Of a DNA stretch of 64,000 bases, positions 1-11,691 are shown in pieces. The translations under genes were made by a program, and so were the position numbers. The stretch is from NCBI RefSeq assembly GCF_031085165.1, contig NZ_JAVHTY010000004.1, positions 583,884 to 647,883 of the forward strand. The letters run 5' to 3'. The notes under the pieces were generated by a model. That model had not been told where the DNA came from, ran no database searches, and saw only the letters and a list, made by a program, of their open reading frames with translations. The stretch comes from Pseudomonas sp. 102515. Its GTDB lineage: Bacteria > Pseudomonadota > Gammaproteobacteria > Pseudomonadales > Pseudomonadaceae. Numbering within the stretch: the stretch's first letter is position 1; each line of letters opens with the position of its first letter.

Positions 1-1949
<1,949 letters not shown>

Positions 1950-1957
<8 letters not shown>

Positions 1958-3317
1958 AACCTTCACCCTCACCGAAGTGGCCGAGGCCCTCACCGGCAAC
2001 CTGCTGGGCGCCGATGCCCTGTTCGACGGCGTCGGCACCGACAGCCGCAAGGCCGTGGCCGGACAGCTCTTCGTCGCCCTGAGCGGGCCGCGCTTCGATG
2101 GTCATGCCTATCTGGCCGATGTCGCCGCTCAGGGTGCCGCGGCAGCCCTGGTGGAGCGGGCCGTGCCCGAGGTCCAGCTGCCCCAGCTGGTGGTCGCCGA
2201 TACCCGCCTGGCGCTGGGTCGCCTGGGCGCCTTCAATCGGGACCTGTTCCAGGGCAAGCTCGCCGCCGTGACCGGCTCCAGTGGCAAGACCACGGTCAAG
2301 GAGCTGCTCGCCGCCATCCTGCGTCAGCAGGGCGCCACCCTGGCCACCCAGGGCAATCTGAACAACGACCTCGGCGCGCCCCTGACCCTGCTGCGGCTGA
2401 CCGCCGAGCACGCCTATGGCGTCATCGAGCTGGGGGCTTCGCATGTCGGTGACATCGCCTATACCGTGAGCCTGACACGCCCGGATGTCGTTATCATTAC
2501 CAACGCCGGCCAGGCCCATGTGGGCGAATTCGGCGGCGTCGATCGTATCGTCGAGGCCAAGGGCGAGATCATCGAAGGCGTGGGCGAGGCGGGCACCGTG
2601 GTGCTCAACCACGATGACGCCGCCTTCGAGACCTGGCAGCGCCGTGCGGCCGGTCGTACCGTCGTCGCCTTCGGCCTGGATGCCCGCGCCGACGTCCGCG
2701 CCAGCAGGGTGACCCTGGACGCCCAGGGCCGTCCGAGCTTCCTCTTGCACACCGCCCAGGGCGAGGCGCCGGTCACCCTGCAACTGCTGGGTGCCCACAA
2801 CGTCGGCAATGCCCTGGCCGCCGCTGCCGCGGCCCTCAGCCTGGGGCTGGAGCTGGCCACGGTCGCCCGTGGCCTCGCCGCCGCGGCACCGGTCCAGGGC
2901 CGCACCCTGACCCGCACCAGCCAGCGCGGCGCCCAGGTCATCGACGACAGCTACAACGCCAACCCCGCTTCGGTGAAGGCCGGGATCGACCTGCTGGCTG
3001 CCCTGTCGGGCCGTCGGGTGGTGGTCCTGGGCGACATCGCCGAGCTGGGCGAGTGGACCGAGCAAGGCCATCGCGAGGTGGGCGAGCACGCCCGCGGCAA
3101 GGTGGATGCCTTCTACAGCGTCGGTCCTGCGATGGCCCATGCGGCCTGCGCCTATGGCGCCGCGGCCCGGCATTTCGCCGATCGCGAACACCTGATCGAG
3201 GCCCTGGCGGACGAGGACCGGGCCGGAACCACCCTGCTGATCAAGGGATCCCGCAGCGCCGCGATGGACAAGGTCGTCGCCGCGCTCTGCGCTATCAACA
3301 CCGAGGAGAAACACTGA
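1950..3317 (+). CDS. murF: UDP-MurNAc-tripeptide:D-Ala-D-Ala ligase MurF
   Basis: Adds the D-Ala-D-Ala dipeptide to UDP-MurNAc-tripeptide, completing the cytoplasmic pentapeptide precursor. At 455 residues it is of family length. The ATP loop reads [12 protein letters not shown] with the lysine at residue 113, and the central ligase stretch [12 protein letters not shown] is clear. It starts inside murE (8 nt overlap) and its TGA shares an A with the mraY ATG (TGATG). Its dipeptide substrate must come from a D-Ala-D-Ala ligase encoded outside this cluster, because ddlB is not present here. Confidence 0.97.
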
Positions 3318-4399
3318 TGCTGCTGCTGTTGGCGGAGTTCCTGCAACAGTTCTACAAGGGCTTCGCCGTCTTCCAATACCTCAGCCTGCGCGGCATTCTG
3401 GGCGTTCTGACCGCCCTGTTGCTGTCGTTGTGGCTCGGCCCCTGGATGATCCGCACCCTGCAGATCCGCCAGATCGGCCAGGCCGTGCGCAACGATGGCC
3501 CCCAGTCGCACCTGTCCAAATCCGGCACCCCCACCATGGGCGGCGCCCTGATCCTGACCACCATCGGCATCAGCACCCTGCTGTGGGCCGATCTGCACAA
3601 CCGTTACGTCTGGACCGTGCTGGCGGTGACCTTCCTGTTCGGCGCCATCGGTTGGGTCGACGACTATCGCAAGGTGATCGAGAAGAACTCCCGCGGTCTG
3701 CCCAGTCGCTGGAAGTACTTCTGGCAATCGGTATTCGGCCTGGGGGCGGCGATCTTCCTCTATGTCACGGCCAAGGCGCCGATCGAAACCACGCTGATCC
3801 TGCCGCTGCTGAAAAACATCGAAATCCCGCTGGGGATTTTCTTCGTTGTGCTGACCTACTTCGTCATCGTCGGCTCCAGCAACGCGGTCAACCTCACCGA
3901 CGGTCTCGACGGCCTGGCGATCATGCCCACGGTGATGGTCGGCGGTGCCCTGGGCATCTTCTGCTACCTCTCGGGCAACGTGAAATTCGCCGACTACCTG
4001 CTGATTCCCTATGTGGAAGGCTCCGGCGAGCTGATCGTCTTCTGCGGCGCCCTGATCGGCGCGGGCCTGGGCTTCCTCTGGTTCAACACCTATCCGGCCA
4101 TGGTCTTCATGGGTGACGTCGGCGCCCTGGCGCTGGGCGCCGCCCTGGGCACCATCGCCGTCATCGTCCGCCAGGAAGTGGTGCTGTTCATCATGGGTGG
4201 CGTCTTCGTCATGGAGACCCTGTCGGTGGTCATCCAGGTCGCCTCCTTCAAGCTGACCGGCAAGCGCGTCTTCCGCATGGCGCCGATCCACCACCATTTC
4301 GAATTGAAGGGCTGGCCCGAGCCGCGGGTCATCGTGCGCTTCTGGATCATCACCGTGATCCTGGTGCTGTTCGGTCTCGCCACCCTGAAACTGAGGTAA
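3317..4399 (+). CDS. mraY: Phospho-MurNAc-pentapeptide transferase MraY
   Basis: Integral inner-membrane enzyme that transfers phospho-MurNAc-pentapeptide to undecaprenyl phosphate, making lipid I. I chose ATG 3317, which overlaps the murF stop (TGATG) and gives 360 residues, the standard length; the frame is open further upstream but that part lies inside murF. Visible are about ten hydrophobic segments, the conserved [10 protein letters not shown] loop and the histidine-rich [11 protein letters not shown] loop near the C terminus. Its stop lies 5 nt before the murD start. Confidence 0.97.
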   Translation: MLLLLAEFLQQFYKGFAVFQYLSLRGILGVLTALLLSLWLGPWMIRTLQIRQIGQAVRNDGPQSHLSKSGTPTMGGALILTTIGISTLLWADLHNRYVWTVLAVTFLFGAIGWVDDYRKVIEKNSRGLPSRWKYFWQSVFGLGAAIFLYVTAKAPIETTLILPLLKNIEIPLGIFFVVLTYFVIVGSSNAVNLTDGLDGLAIMPTVMVGGALGIFCYLSGNVKFADYLLIPYVEGSGELIVFCGALIGAGLGFLWFNTYPAMVFMGDVGALALGAALGTIAVIVRQEVVLFIMGGVFVMETLSVVIQVASFKLTGKRVFRMAPIHHHFELKGWPEPRVIVRFWIITVILVLFGLATLKLR

Positions 4400-4404
4400 T
4401 CGCA

Positions 4405-5748
4405 GTGCTCATCGCTTCCGACCAGTTCCGTATCGTCGTCGGCCTCGGCAAGAGTGGCATGTCGCTGGTGCGCTTTCTCGCGCGCCGGGGTGTGCCTTTC
4501 GCCGTGGCCGACACGCGGGAACGGCCGCCGGAATTGGAGACCCTGAGAACCCAGTATCCCCAGGTCGAGGTACGCTGCGGCGAGCTGGATGTCGACTTCC
4601 TCGCCCGCGCGGCCGAACTCTATGTGAGTCCCGGCCTGGCCCTGGAAACGCCGGCGCTGCAGGAGGCCGCCGCCCGTGGCGTGCGGCTGTCCGGCGATAT
4701 CGATCTGTTCGCGCGCCAGGCCCAGGCACCCATCGTCGCCATCACCGGTTCCAACGCCAAGAGCACCGTCACCACCCTGGTGGGTGACATGGCGCTGCGC
4801 GCCGGCAGGCGCGTGGCCGTGGGTGGCAACCTCGGCACACCGGCGCTGGACCTGCTGGCCGATGACGTCGAACTCTATGTGCTGGAGCTGTCGAGCTTCC
4901 AGCTGGAGACCTGCGAGCGACTCAACGCCGAGGTGGCCACGGTGCTCAACCTCAGCGAAGACCACATGGATCGCTACACCGGCATGCCGGCCTATCACCA
5001 GGCCAAGCACCGCATCTTCCGCGGCGCGCGCCAGGTGGTGGTCAATCGCGACGATGCCCTGTCGCGGCCGCTGATCGGCGATGACGTGCCCCGCCTGACC
5101 TTCGGCCTGGGGCGGCCCGATTTCCGTGCCTTCGGCATTCGCGAGGAGGAGGGCCGTCGCTATCTGGCGCTGGCCTTCGACAACCTGCTGGATGTCGAGG
5201 AACTCAAGATCCGCGGTACGCACAACCACAGCAATGCCCTGGCCGCGCTGGCCCTGGGCCACGCCGCCGGCCTGCCGCTGGCACCCATGCTGGAGGCCCT
5301 GCGCGCCTTCCCGGGTCTGGAGCATCGCTGCCAGTGGGTCGGCGAGGTCGCGGGCGTCAACTACTACAACGATTCCAAGGCGACCAACGTCGGCGCTGCC
5401 CTGGCTGCGGTCGAAGGCCTGGGTGATGACATCGCCGGCCAGTTGGTGCTGATCGCCGGTGGCGACGGCAAGGGTGCCGATTTCTGTGCCCTGCGCGAGC
5501 CCATCGCGCGTCACTGTCGCGCCGTGGTGCTGCTGGGTCGCGATGCGGCACGGATCGCCGAAATCCTGCCGGCCACGGTGCAAGAGGTGCGTGTCACCAC
5601 CCTGGAAGAAGCCGTGGCCGAGAGCCGCCGGCTGGCCCAGCCAGGCGACGCCGTGCTGCTGTCGCCGGCCTGCGCCAGTCTCGACATGTTCCGCAACTTC
5701 GAAGAACGCGGACGGCTGTTCGCCCAGGCCGTGGGAGCCTTGGCATGA
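4405..5748 (+). CDS. murD: UDP-MurNAc-L-alanine:D-glutamate ligase MurD
   Basis: Cytoplasmic ligase adding D-glutamate to UDP-MurNAc-L-Ala. It has 447 residues and a GTG start 5 nt after mraY. The N-terminal nucleotide-sugar domain begins VVGLGKSGMS. The ATP loop reads GSNAKST rather than the GTNGKST of many Mur ligases; from memory the GSNAKS form is shared by other pseudomonads. The C-terminal DSKATNVGAA and LLSPACASLDMF motifs are intact. It overlaps ftsW by 4 nt (ATGA). Confidence 0.97.
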   Translation: MLIASDQFRIVVGLGKSGMSLVRFLARRGVPFAVADTRERPPELETLRTQYPQVEVRCGELDVDFLARAAELYVSPGLALETPALQEAAARGVRLSGDIDLFARQAQAPIVAITGSNAKSTVTTLVGDMALRAGRRVAVGGNLGTPALDLLADDVELYVLELSSFQLETCERLNAEVATVLNLSEDHMDRYTGMPAYHQAKHRIFRGARQVVVNRDDALSRPLIGDDVPRLTFGLGRPDFRAFGIREEEGRRYLALAFDNLLDVEELKIRGTHNHSNALAALALGHAAGLPLAPMLEALRAFPGLEHRCQWVGEVAGVNYYNDSKATNVGAALAAVEGLGDDIAGQLVLIAGGDGKGADFCALREPIARHCRAVVLLGRDAARIAEILPATVQEVRVTTLEEAVAESRRLAQPGDAVLLSPACASLDMFRNFEERGRLFAQAVGALA

Positions 5749-6947
5749 TCCTCAGCCTGTTGCGCCCCTATCCCTCGCCGCTGGCCAGCCGCCACGGCAT
5801 CGACCTGGACTTCCCGCTGCTGGCTGGCTGCCTGCTGCTGCTCGGACTCGGCCTGGTGATGGTGACCTCGGCTTCCTCCGAGGTGGCCGCCGCCCAGTCG
5901 GGCAATCCGCTGTACTTCATGTACCGCCACCTGGTCTATCTGGCGATCGGCTTCGTCTCCTGCGGCGTGGTGATGCTGATCCCCATGGCCACCTGGCAGC
6001 GCTTCGGCTTTCCGTTGCTGATCATCGCCTTCCTCTTGCTGGTAGCGGTGCTGGTGCCCGGCATCGGCCGCGAGGTGAACGGTTCCCTGCGCTGGATCGG
6101 CTTCGGCATCTTCAACGTGCAGCCCTCGGAGATCGCCAAGGTCTTCGTGGTGCTCTATCTGGCCGGTTACCTGGTTCGTCGTCAGCATGAGGTGCGCCAC
6201 ACCTGGGCCGGCTTCTTCAAGCCCTTCATCGTGCTCCTGCCGATGGCCATGCTGCTGCTGCGCGAACCCGACTTCGGCGCCACCGTGGTCATGATGGGCG
6301 CCGCCGGTGCCATGCTGTTCCTCGGCGGCGTCGGTCTGTTCCGCTTCCTGATGATGGTCGCCCTGGCCGTGCTGGCGGTGTTCGTGCTGGTGCAGACCCA
6401 GTCCTACCGGATGCAGCGTCTGATCACCTTCACCGATCCCTGGGCCGACCAGTTCGGCTCCGGCTACCAGCTGACCCAGGCGCTGATCGCCTTCGGTCGC
6501 GGCGGCTGGACCGGTCTCGGCCTGGGCAACAGCATCCAGAAGCAGTTCTACCTGCCCGAAGCCCATACCGACTTCCTCTTCGCCGTGCTGGCCGAAGAGC
6601 TGGGCCTGATCGGTGCCATGGCCACCGTCGGCCTGTTCCTCTTCGTCTGCGTGCGCGGGCTGTTCATCGGTCACTGGGCCGAGCAGTCCAAGCAGTTCTT
6701 CTCGGCCTATGTCGCCTACGGCCTGTCGATGCTCTGGATCGGCCAGTTCCTGATCAACATCGGCGTGAACGTCGGCCTGCTGCCGACCAAGGGCCTGACC
6801 CTGCCGTTCCTCAGCTACGGTGGCAGCTCCCTGGTGATCTGCTGCGTGAGCATGGGCCTGCTGCTGCGCATCGAGTGGGAGAGACGCACCCTGGTGGATA
6901 CCGAGGATGTGGAATTCACTGAAGAGGATTTCGCCGATGTCCGCTAA
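5745..6947 (+). CDS. ftsW: Septal SEDS glycosyltransferase FtsW
   Basis: Multi-pass inner-membrane SEDS protein that polymerises septal glycan strands together with FtsI. At 400 residues it has about ten hydrophobic segments. Family signatures include GREVNGSLRWIGF, QPSEIAK, the large periplasmic loop ending in the PEAHTDFLFAVLAEELG stretch, and LPFLSYGGSSL near the C terminus. It starts inside the murD stop (ATGA) and its last 11 nt overlap the murG start, consistent with co-translation. Confidence 0.97.
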   Translation: MILSLLRPYPSPLASRHGIDLDFPLLAGCLLLLGLGLVMVTSASSEVAAAQSGNPLYFMYRHLVYLAIGFVSCGVVMLIPMATWQRFGFPLLIIAFLLLVAVLVPGIGREVNGSLRWIGFGIFNVQPSEIAKVFVVLYLAGYLVRRQHEVRHTWAGFFKPFIVLLPMAMLLLREPDFGATVVMMGAAGAMLFLGGVGLFRFLMMVALAVLAVFVLVQTQSYRMQRLITFTDPWADQFGSGYQLTQALIAFGRGGWTGLGLGNSIQKQFYLPEAHTDFLFAVLAEELGLIGAMATVGLFLFVCVRGLFIGHWAEQSKQFFSAYVAYGLSMLWIGQFLINIGVNVGLLPTKGLTLPFLSYGGSSLVICCVSMGLLLRIEWERRTLVDTEDVEFTEEDFADVR

Positions 6948-8007
6948 CGTCCTCATCATGGCCGGCGGTACCGGCGGGCACGTCTTCCCGGCCCTGGCCT
7001 GCGCCCGTGAATTCGAAGCCCGCGGCTATACCGTGCACTGGCTGGGTACCCCGCGCGGCATCGAGAACGACGTGGTGCCCAAGGCCGGCATCACCCTGCA
7101 CCACATTCCGGTCACCGGCCTGAGAGGCAAGGGCGTGCGCTCCCTGGTGAAGGCGCCGCTGCAACTCAGCGGGGCCCTCATGCAGGCCATGGGTCTCATG
7201 CGCCGGCTCGAGCCGGTCTGCGTGCTGGGCCTGGGCGGGTTCGTCACCGGTCCCGGTGGCCTGGCCGCCAGGCTGTGCAACGTCCCGCTGGTGATCCACG
7301 AACAGAATGCCCATGCCGGCACCGCCAACCGCCTGCTGGTACCCATGGCCGCACGGGTCTGCGAAGGCTTCGCCGACACCTTCCCGGCGTCCGCCAAGCG
7401 CCTGTCCACCGGCAACCCGGTGCGCGCCGAACTCTTCGCCCCGGTGACCCGCGCGCCGCTGGAAGAGCGCGCCGCCAACCTGCTGGTGCTCGGCGGCAGC
7501 CTGGGCGCCGAACCGCTCAACAAGCTGCTGCCCGACGCCCTGGCCCAGCTGCCCGCTGGCCTGCGACCCAAGGTGCGCCACCAGGCCGGCCGCCAGCATG
7601 CCGAGGTGACCGCCGAGCGCTATGCCAATGTCGCCGTGGAGGCCGATGTCCAGCCCTTCATCGCCGACATGGCCGCCGCCTATGCCTGGGCCGACCTGGT
7701 GATCTGCCGGGCCGGCGCCCTGACCGTCGCCGAGCTGACCGCCACCGGTCTGCCGGCGCTGCTGATCCCCCTGCCGCACGCCATCGACGATCACCAGACC
7801 AGCAATGCCCGCTTCCTGGAGCGCGCCGGTGCCGGTGTGGTGCTGCCGCAACATTCCACCCGCCCGGCGGATCTCGCCGCGCAGCTTACCGAGGTCCTGA
7901 TGCATCCCGAACGTCTTGCCGGCATGGCCGCTCGCAGCCGTGCCCTGGCCAAACCCGATGCTACCCGTGCAGTCGTCGACGCCTGTCTGGAGGTTGCCCG
8001 TGGTTAA
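6937..8007 (+). CDS. murG: Lipid II synthase (GlcNAc transferase) MurG
   Basis: Peripheral membrane GT28 glycosyltransferase that adds GlcNAc to lipid I. ATG 6937 gives 356 residues beginning [20 protein letters not shown], with the glycine-rich membrane/substrate loop GGTGGH at once recognisable; a frame extension upstream to 6907 lies within ftsW and is not needed. The second loop [12 protein letters not shown] and the UDP-GlcNAc site region ([11 protein letters not shown]) are present. The 3' end overlaps murC by 8 nt. Confidence 0.97.
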   Translation: MSANVLIMAGGTGGHVFPALACAREFEARGYTVHWLGTPRGIENDVVPKAGITLHHIPVTGLRGKGVRSLVKAPLQLSGALMQAMGLMRRLEPVCVLGLGGFVTGPGGLAARLCNVPLVIHEQNAHAGTANRLLVPMAARVCEGFADTFPASAKRLSTGNPVRAELFAPVTRAPLEERAANLLVLGGSLGAEPLNKLLPDALAQLPAGLRPKVRHQAGRQHAEVTAERYANVAVEADVQPFIADMAAAYAWADLVICRAGALTVAELTATGLPALLIPLPHAIDDHQTSNARFLERAGAGVVLPQHSTRPADLAAQLTEVLMHPERLAGMAARSRALAKPDATRAVVDACLEVARG

Positions 8008-9457
8008 GTCGCAAAGTGCCATTCAGGCCGAAGTTCGGCGCATGCGCAGCATCCGGCGCATCCATTTCGTCGGTATCGGCGGCGTCGGCATGTGCGGCAT
8101 CGCCGAGGTGCTGCTGAATCTGGGCTACGAAGTCTCGGGCTCGGACCTCAAGGAATCCGCGGTGACCGCGCGCCTGCAGCAATTCGGCGCGCGCATCTAC
8201 ATCGGCCATCGTGCCGAGAACCTGGATCAGGTCGACGTGCTGGTGGTGTCCAGTGCCATCAACAGATCCAATCCGGAGGTCTCCGCCGCCCTCGAGCAGC
8301 GCATTCCCGTGGTGCCTCGCGCCGAGATGCTCTCCGAGCTGATGCGCTATCGCCACGGCATCGCCGTCGCCGGTACCCATGGCAAGACCACCACCACCAG
8401 TCTGATCGCCTCGGTGTTCGCGGCCGAAGGGCTGGACCCGACCTTCGTCATCGGGGGCCGTCTCAACGCCGCCGGTACCAATGCCCAGCTCGGCACCAGC
8501 CGCTACCTGATCGCCGAGGCCGACGAGAGCGACGCCAGCTTCCTGCACCTGCAGCCCATGGTGGCCGTGGTCACCAATATCGACGCCGACCACATGAGCA
8601 CCTACGAAGGTGACTTCAATCGGCTCAAGCGCACCTTCGTCGATTTCCTGCACAACCTGCCGTTCTATGGCCTGGCGGTGCTCTGCGTCGACGATCCGGT
8701 GGTGCGCGAGATCATTCCCCAGGTCGCCCGGCCCACCGTCACCTACGGCACCGCCGAAGACGCCGACGTCCGGGCCGTGGACATCCGCCAGGAAGGCATG
8801 CGCACCTATTTCACCGTGCTGCGCGAAGGCCGGGCGCCGCTGGCGGTCTCGGTCAACATGCCGGGCGTGCACAACGTACTCAACGCCCTGGCGACCATCG
8901 CCATCGCCACCGACGAAGGCGTCAGCGACGAGGCCATCCTCAATGGCCTGTCCGGCTTCCAGGGGGTAGGGCGGCGCTTCCAGGTGTACGGCGAACTGCC
9001 GGTCGCCGGTGGCAGTGTCATGCTGGTGGACGACTACGGCCACCATCCGCGCGAAGTCGCCGCGGTGATCAAGGCCGTGCGTGGTGGCTGGCCCGAGCGC
9101 CGGCTGGTGATGGTCTATCAGCCGCACCGCTTCAGTCGCACCCGCGATCTCTACGAAGACTTCGTCCAGGTGCTGGCCGATGCCAACGTGCTGTTGCTGA
9201 TGGAAGTCTATCCGGCCGGCGAAGAACCCATTCCCGGCGCCGACAGCCGCCAGCTCTGCCACAGCATCCGCCAGCGCGGTCAGCTCGATCCCATCTATGT
9301 CGAGCGCGGCAGCAACATCGCGCCGCTGGTCAAGCCACTGCTGCGCCCGGGCGACATCCTGCTCTGCCAGGGCGCAGGCGACATCGGCGCGCTGGCGCCG
9401 CAACTGCTCAACCATCCGCTGTTCGCCACTGCCGCGACCACCGGGAGTTCGGCATGA
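8000..9457 (+). CDS. murC: UDP-MurNAc:L-alanine ligase MurC
   Basis: Cytoplasmic ligase that attaches the first amino acid, L-alanine, to UDP-MurNAc. I chose GTG 8000, giving 485 residues starting [20 protein letters not shown]; this matches the N-terminal form I remember for pseudomonad MurC, while an ATG at 8042 would cut the leader. Motifs are [17 protein letters not shown] (dinucleotide-like loop) and the ATP loop GTHGKTTTT (residues 125-133). Its TGA overlaps the ATG of a 21-codon ORF (ATGA) at the place where ddlB is normally found. Confidence 0.97.
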   Translation: MVKSQSAIQAEVRRMRSIRRIHFVGIGGVGMCGIAEVLLNLGYEVSGSDLKESAVTARLQQFGARIYIGHRAENLDQVDVLVVSSAINRSNPEVSAALEQRIPVVPRAEMLSELMRYRHGIAVAGTHGKTTTTSLIASVFAAEGLDPTFVIGGRLNAAGTNAQLGTSRYLIAEADESDASFLHLQPMVAVVTNIDADHMSTYEGDFNRLKRTFVDFLHNLPFYGLAVLCVDDPVVREIIPQVARPTVTYGTAEDADVRAVDIRQEGMRTYFTVLREGRAPLAVSVNMPGVHNVLNALATIAIATDEGVSDEAILNGLSGFQGVGRRFQVYGELPVAGGSVMLVDDYGHHPREVAAVIKAVRGGWPERRLVMVYQPHRFSRTRDLYEDFVQVLADANVLLLMEVYPAGEEPIPGADSRQLCHSIRQRGQLDPIYVERGSNIAPLVKPLLRPGDILLCQGAGDIGALAPQLLNHPLFATAATTGSSA

Positions 9458-9519
9458 GCCGTCATCCGTACAACCCCTTGCCGGCAACCGCTGTTGCCGG
9501 CGCGCACGTGGAGGGCTGA
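9454..9519 (+). CDS. 21-codon ORF in the ddlB position, possible leader peptide of ftsQ
   Basis: ATG 9454 overlaps the murC stop as ATGA, and the TGA (9517-9519) lies 3 nt before the ftsQ start. The peptide is [20 protein letters not shown] followed by G. I do not recognise it as a Ddl fragment. Because its stop abuts the ftsQ ribosome-binding site, translation through it could couple murC to ftsQ. It may equally be a scar left by deletion of ddlB, with no function as a peptide. Confidence 0.3.
   Translation: MSRHPYNPLPATAVAGAHVEG
9480..9501 (+). promoter_or_regulatory. Hairpin between murC and ftsQ
   Basis: GCCGGCAAC and GTTGCCGGC form a perfect 9-bp stem around the loop CGCT. It lies inside the 21-codon ORF, 8 nt upstream of the GGAGGG ribosome-binding site (9510-9515) of ftsQ. 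There is no T-run, so it is not a terminator; a role in translation initiation or RNA processing is inference. Confidence 0.5.
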
Positions 9520-9522
9520 ACC

Positions 9523-10377
9523 TTGGTCGCCACCCTACGTCACAACCAGCCCGGCTTCGGTCGGTCGCGCAACGTCGAACAACGGGGCGCCAGTCGCCTG
9601 GTCGCCGAAGAACCGCTGTCGACACGCCTGCCACGTCCGAGCCTGGGTCTGCTCAAGCGCATCCTCTGGCCGTTCCTGCTGCTGGGGCTGGGCTTCGGCA
9701 CCTATGAGGGTGCCCAGCGATTGCTGCCCTATGCCGATCGGCCGATCGCCAAGGTCAGCGTCAAGGGCGATCTCTCCTACATCAGCCAGGGCGCCGTGCA
9801 GCAGCGCATCGCGCCTTTCGTGGGTACCACCTTCTTCCAGGTCGACCTGGCCGACATGCGCCACGAGCTGGAAACCATGCCGTGGATCGCCCATGCCGAG
9901 GTTCGCCGGGTCTGGCCCGACGAGATCAGCATCCGCCTGGAAGAGCAGATGCCCATCGCCCGCTGGGGTGATGAGGCGCTGCTGAACAACCAGGGTGAGG
10001 CTTTTGCCCCGCAGGATCTCGCCAACTATGACAATCTACCGCGGCTGTATGGTCCCAAGCGGGCCCAGCAGCAGGTGATGCAGCAGTACCAGATGTTCAG
10101 CCAGATGCTCCGGCCGCTCGGTTACACCGTGTCGCGCCTGGAAATGCACGAGCGCGGCAGCTGGTACCTCACCACCGGTCAGGGCCTGGAACTGGTGTTC
10201 GGCCGCGACCAGCTGGTGGAAAAGATGCGGCGCTTCATGCGCCTGTACGATCAGGTGCTCAAGGCACAGATGGACAATATCGCGCGGATCGATCTGCGTT
10301 ATCCGAACGGTCTGGCCGTGGCCTGGCGTGATCCCGCTGTCGCCGCCACCCCCGTGACCGAACCGGCCAAGCATTGA
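9523..10377 (+). CDS. ftsQ: Cell division protein FtsQ
   Basis: Bitopic inner-membrane divisome protein that links FtsB/FtsL to the ring. It has 284 residues, a cytoplasmic N-terminal arm, one hydrophobic segment (about residues 43-60, [18 protein letters not shown]), then a POTRA domain starting near [13 protein letters not shown], followed by the conserved [16 protein letters not shown]. The start is unusual: TTG 9523 behind a strong GGAGGG at 7 nt spacing, with no in-frame ATG before the conserved domain. ftsA follows after 16 nt. Confidence 0.93.
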   Translation: MVATLRHNQPGFGRSRNVEQRGASRLVAEEPLSTRLPRPSLGLLKRILWPFLLLGLGFGTYEGAQRLLPYADRPIAKVSVKGDLSYISQGAVQQRIAPFVGTTFFQVDLADMRHELETMPWIAHAEVRRVWPDEISIRLEEQMPIARWGDEALLNNQGEAFAPQDLANYDNLPRLYGPKRAQQQVMQQYQMFSQMLRPLGYTVSRLEMHERGSWYLTTGQGLELVFGRDQLVEKMRRFMRLYDQVLKAQMDNIARIDLRYPNGLAVAWRDPAVAATPVTEPAKH

Positions 10378-10393
10378 GGAGAAGTTTTTTACT

Positions 10394-11638
10394 ATGGCAA
10401 GCGTGCAAAGCGGCAAGATGATCGTCGGCCTCGACATCGGCACTTCCAAGGTCGTGGCTCTGGTCGGCGAGGTGTCTTCCGATGGTCAGATCGAGATCGT
10501 CGGGATCGGCACCCATCCGTCGCGCGGGCTCAAGAAGGGCGTGGTGGTCAACATCGAATCCACCGTCGCCTCCATCCAGCGGGCCATCGAAGAAGCCCAG
10601 CTGATGGCCGGTTGCCGGATCCATTCGGCCTTCGTCGGCATTGCCGGCAATCACATTCGCAGTCTGAATTCCCACGGCATCGTGGCGATCCGCGATCGTG
10701 AAGTGAGCCCTGCGGACATCGAGCGGGTGCTCGATGCCGCCCAGGCGGTGGCCATTCCCGCCGACCAGCGCGTACTGCACACCCTGGCCCAAGACTATGT
10801 GATCGACAACCAGGAAGGGGTGCGCGAGCCCCTCGGCATGTCCGGCGTGCGCCTGGAAGCCAAGGTCCATGTCGTCACCTGCGCCGTCAACGCCGCGCAG
10901 AACATCGAGAAATGTGTTCGTCGTTGCGGTCTGGAAGTCGACGACATCATTCTCGAACAGCTGGCTTCGGCCTATTCGGTGCTGACCGACGATGAAAAGG
11001 AACTGGGCGTCTGCCTGGTGGATGTTGGCGGCGGCACCACCGATATCGCCATCTTCACCGAGGGCGCCATCCGCCATACGGCGGTGATACCCATTGCTGG
11101 CGACCAAGTCACAAATGACATTGCCATGGCCTTGAGAACCCCAACGCAATATGCCGAAGAAATCAAGATTCGGTATGCTTGTGCCTTGGCGAAACTGGCT
11201 GGGCCGGGCGAAACCATCAAGGTGCCCAGCGTGGGTGACCGTCCGCCGCGAGAATTGTCGCGTCAGGCCCTCGCGGAAGTGGTCGAGCCCCGTTACGATG
11301 AGCTATTCACACTGGTGCAAGCGGAACTGCGCCGCAGTGGTTACGAGGATCTGATCCCCGCAGGGATCGTACTCACCGGTGGTACCGCGAAGATGGAAGG
11401 CGCGGTCGAACTGGCGGAAGAGATTTTCCATATGCCGGTACGCCTGGGGGTGCCCCAGACGGTCAAGGGTCTGACTGACGTGATCAGTAACCCGATCTAT
11501 TCCACAGGCGTCGGCCTGTTGCTCTATGGCCTGCAAAAGCAGACCGATCCCTTGCCGGTTGTTTCTGGCGGATATAGCAGCGAAACCAAATCCACAGTCC
11601 TGGAACGCATGAAGCGTTGGGTCCAGGGCAACTTGTAA
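10394..11638 (+). CDS. ftsA: Cell division actin homologue FtsA
   Basis: Actin-fold ATPase that tethers FtsZ to the membrane and recruits later divisome proteins. It has 414 residues from ATG 10394, with GAGGAG at 10375-10380. Visible are the phosphate-1 segment (IVGLDIGTSKV), the phosphate-2 motif DVGGGTTD, the nucleotide loop GIVLTGGTAKMEG and a C-terminal amphipathic helix ending in LERMKRWVQGNL that serves as the membrane anchor. A 53-nt gap precedes ftsZ. Confidence 0.97.
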   Translation: MASVQSGKMIVGLDIGTSKVVALVGEVSSDGQIEIVGIGTHPSRGLKKGVVVNIESTVASIQRAIEEAQLMAGCRIHSAFVGIAGNHIRSLNSHGIVAIRDREVSPADIERVLDAAQAVAIPADQRVLHTLAQDYVIDNQEGVREPLGMSGVRLEAKVHVVTCAVNAAQNIEKCVRRCGLEVDDIILEQLASAYSVLTDDEKELGVCLVDVGGGTTDIAIFTEGAIRHTAVIPIAGDQVTNDIAMALRTPTQYAEEIKIRYACALAKLAGPGETIKVPSVGDRPPRELSRQALAEVVEPRYDELFTLVQAELRRSGYEDLIPAGIVLTGGTAKMEGAVELAEEIFHMPVRLGVPQTVKGLTDVISNPIYSTGVGLLLYGLQKQTDPLPVVSGGYSSETKSTVLERMKRWVQGNL

Positions 11639-11691
11639 TTCACAATTAAACCGCGGCAGTAGGCGAAGATCCGAAAGGAAGAGAGGGGACC

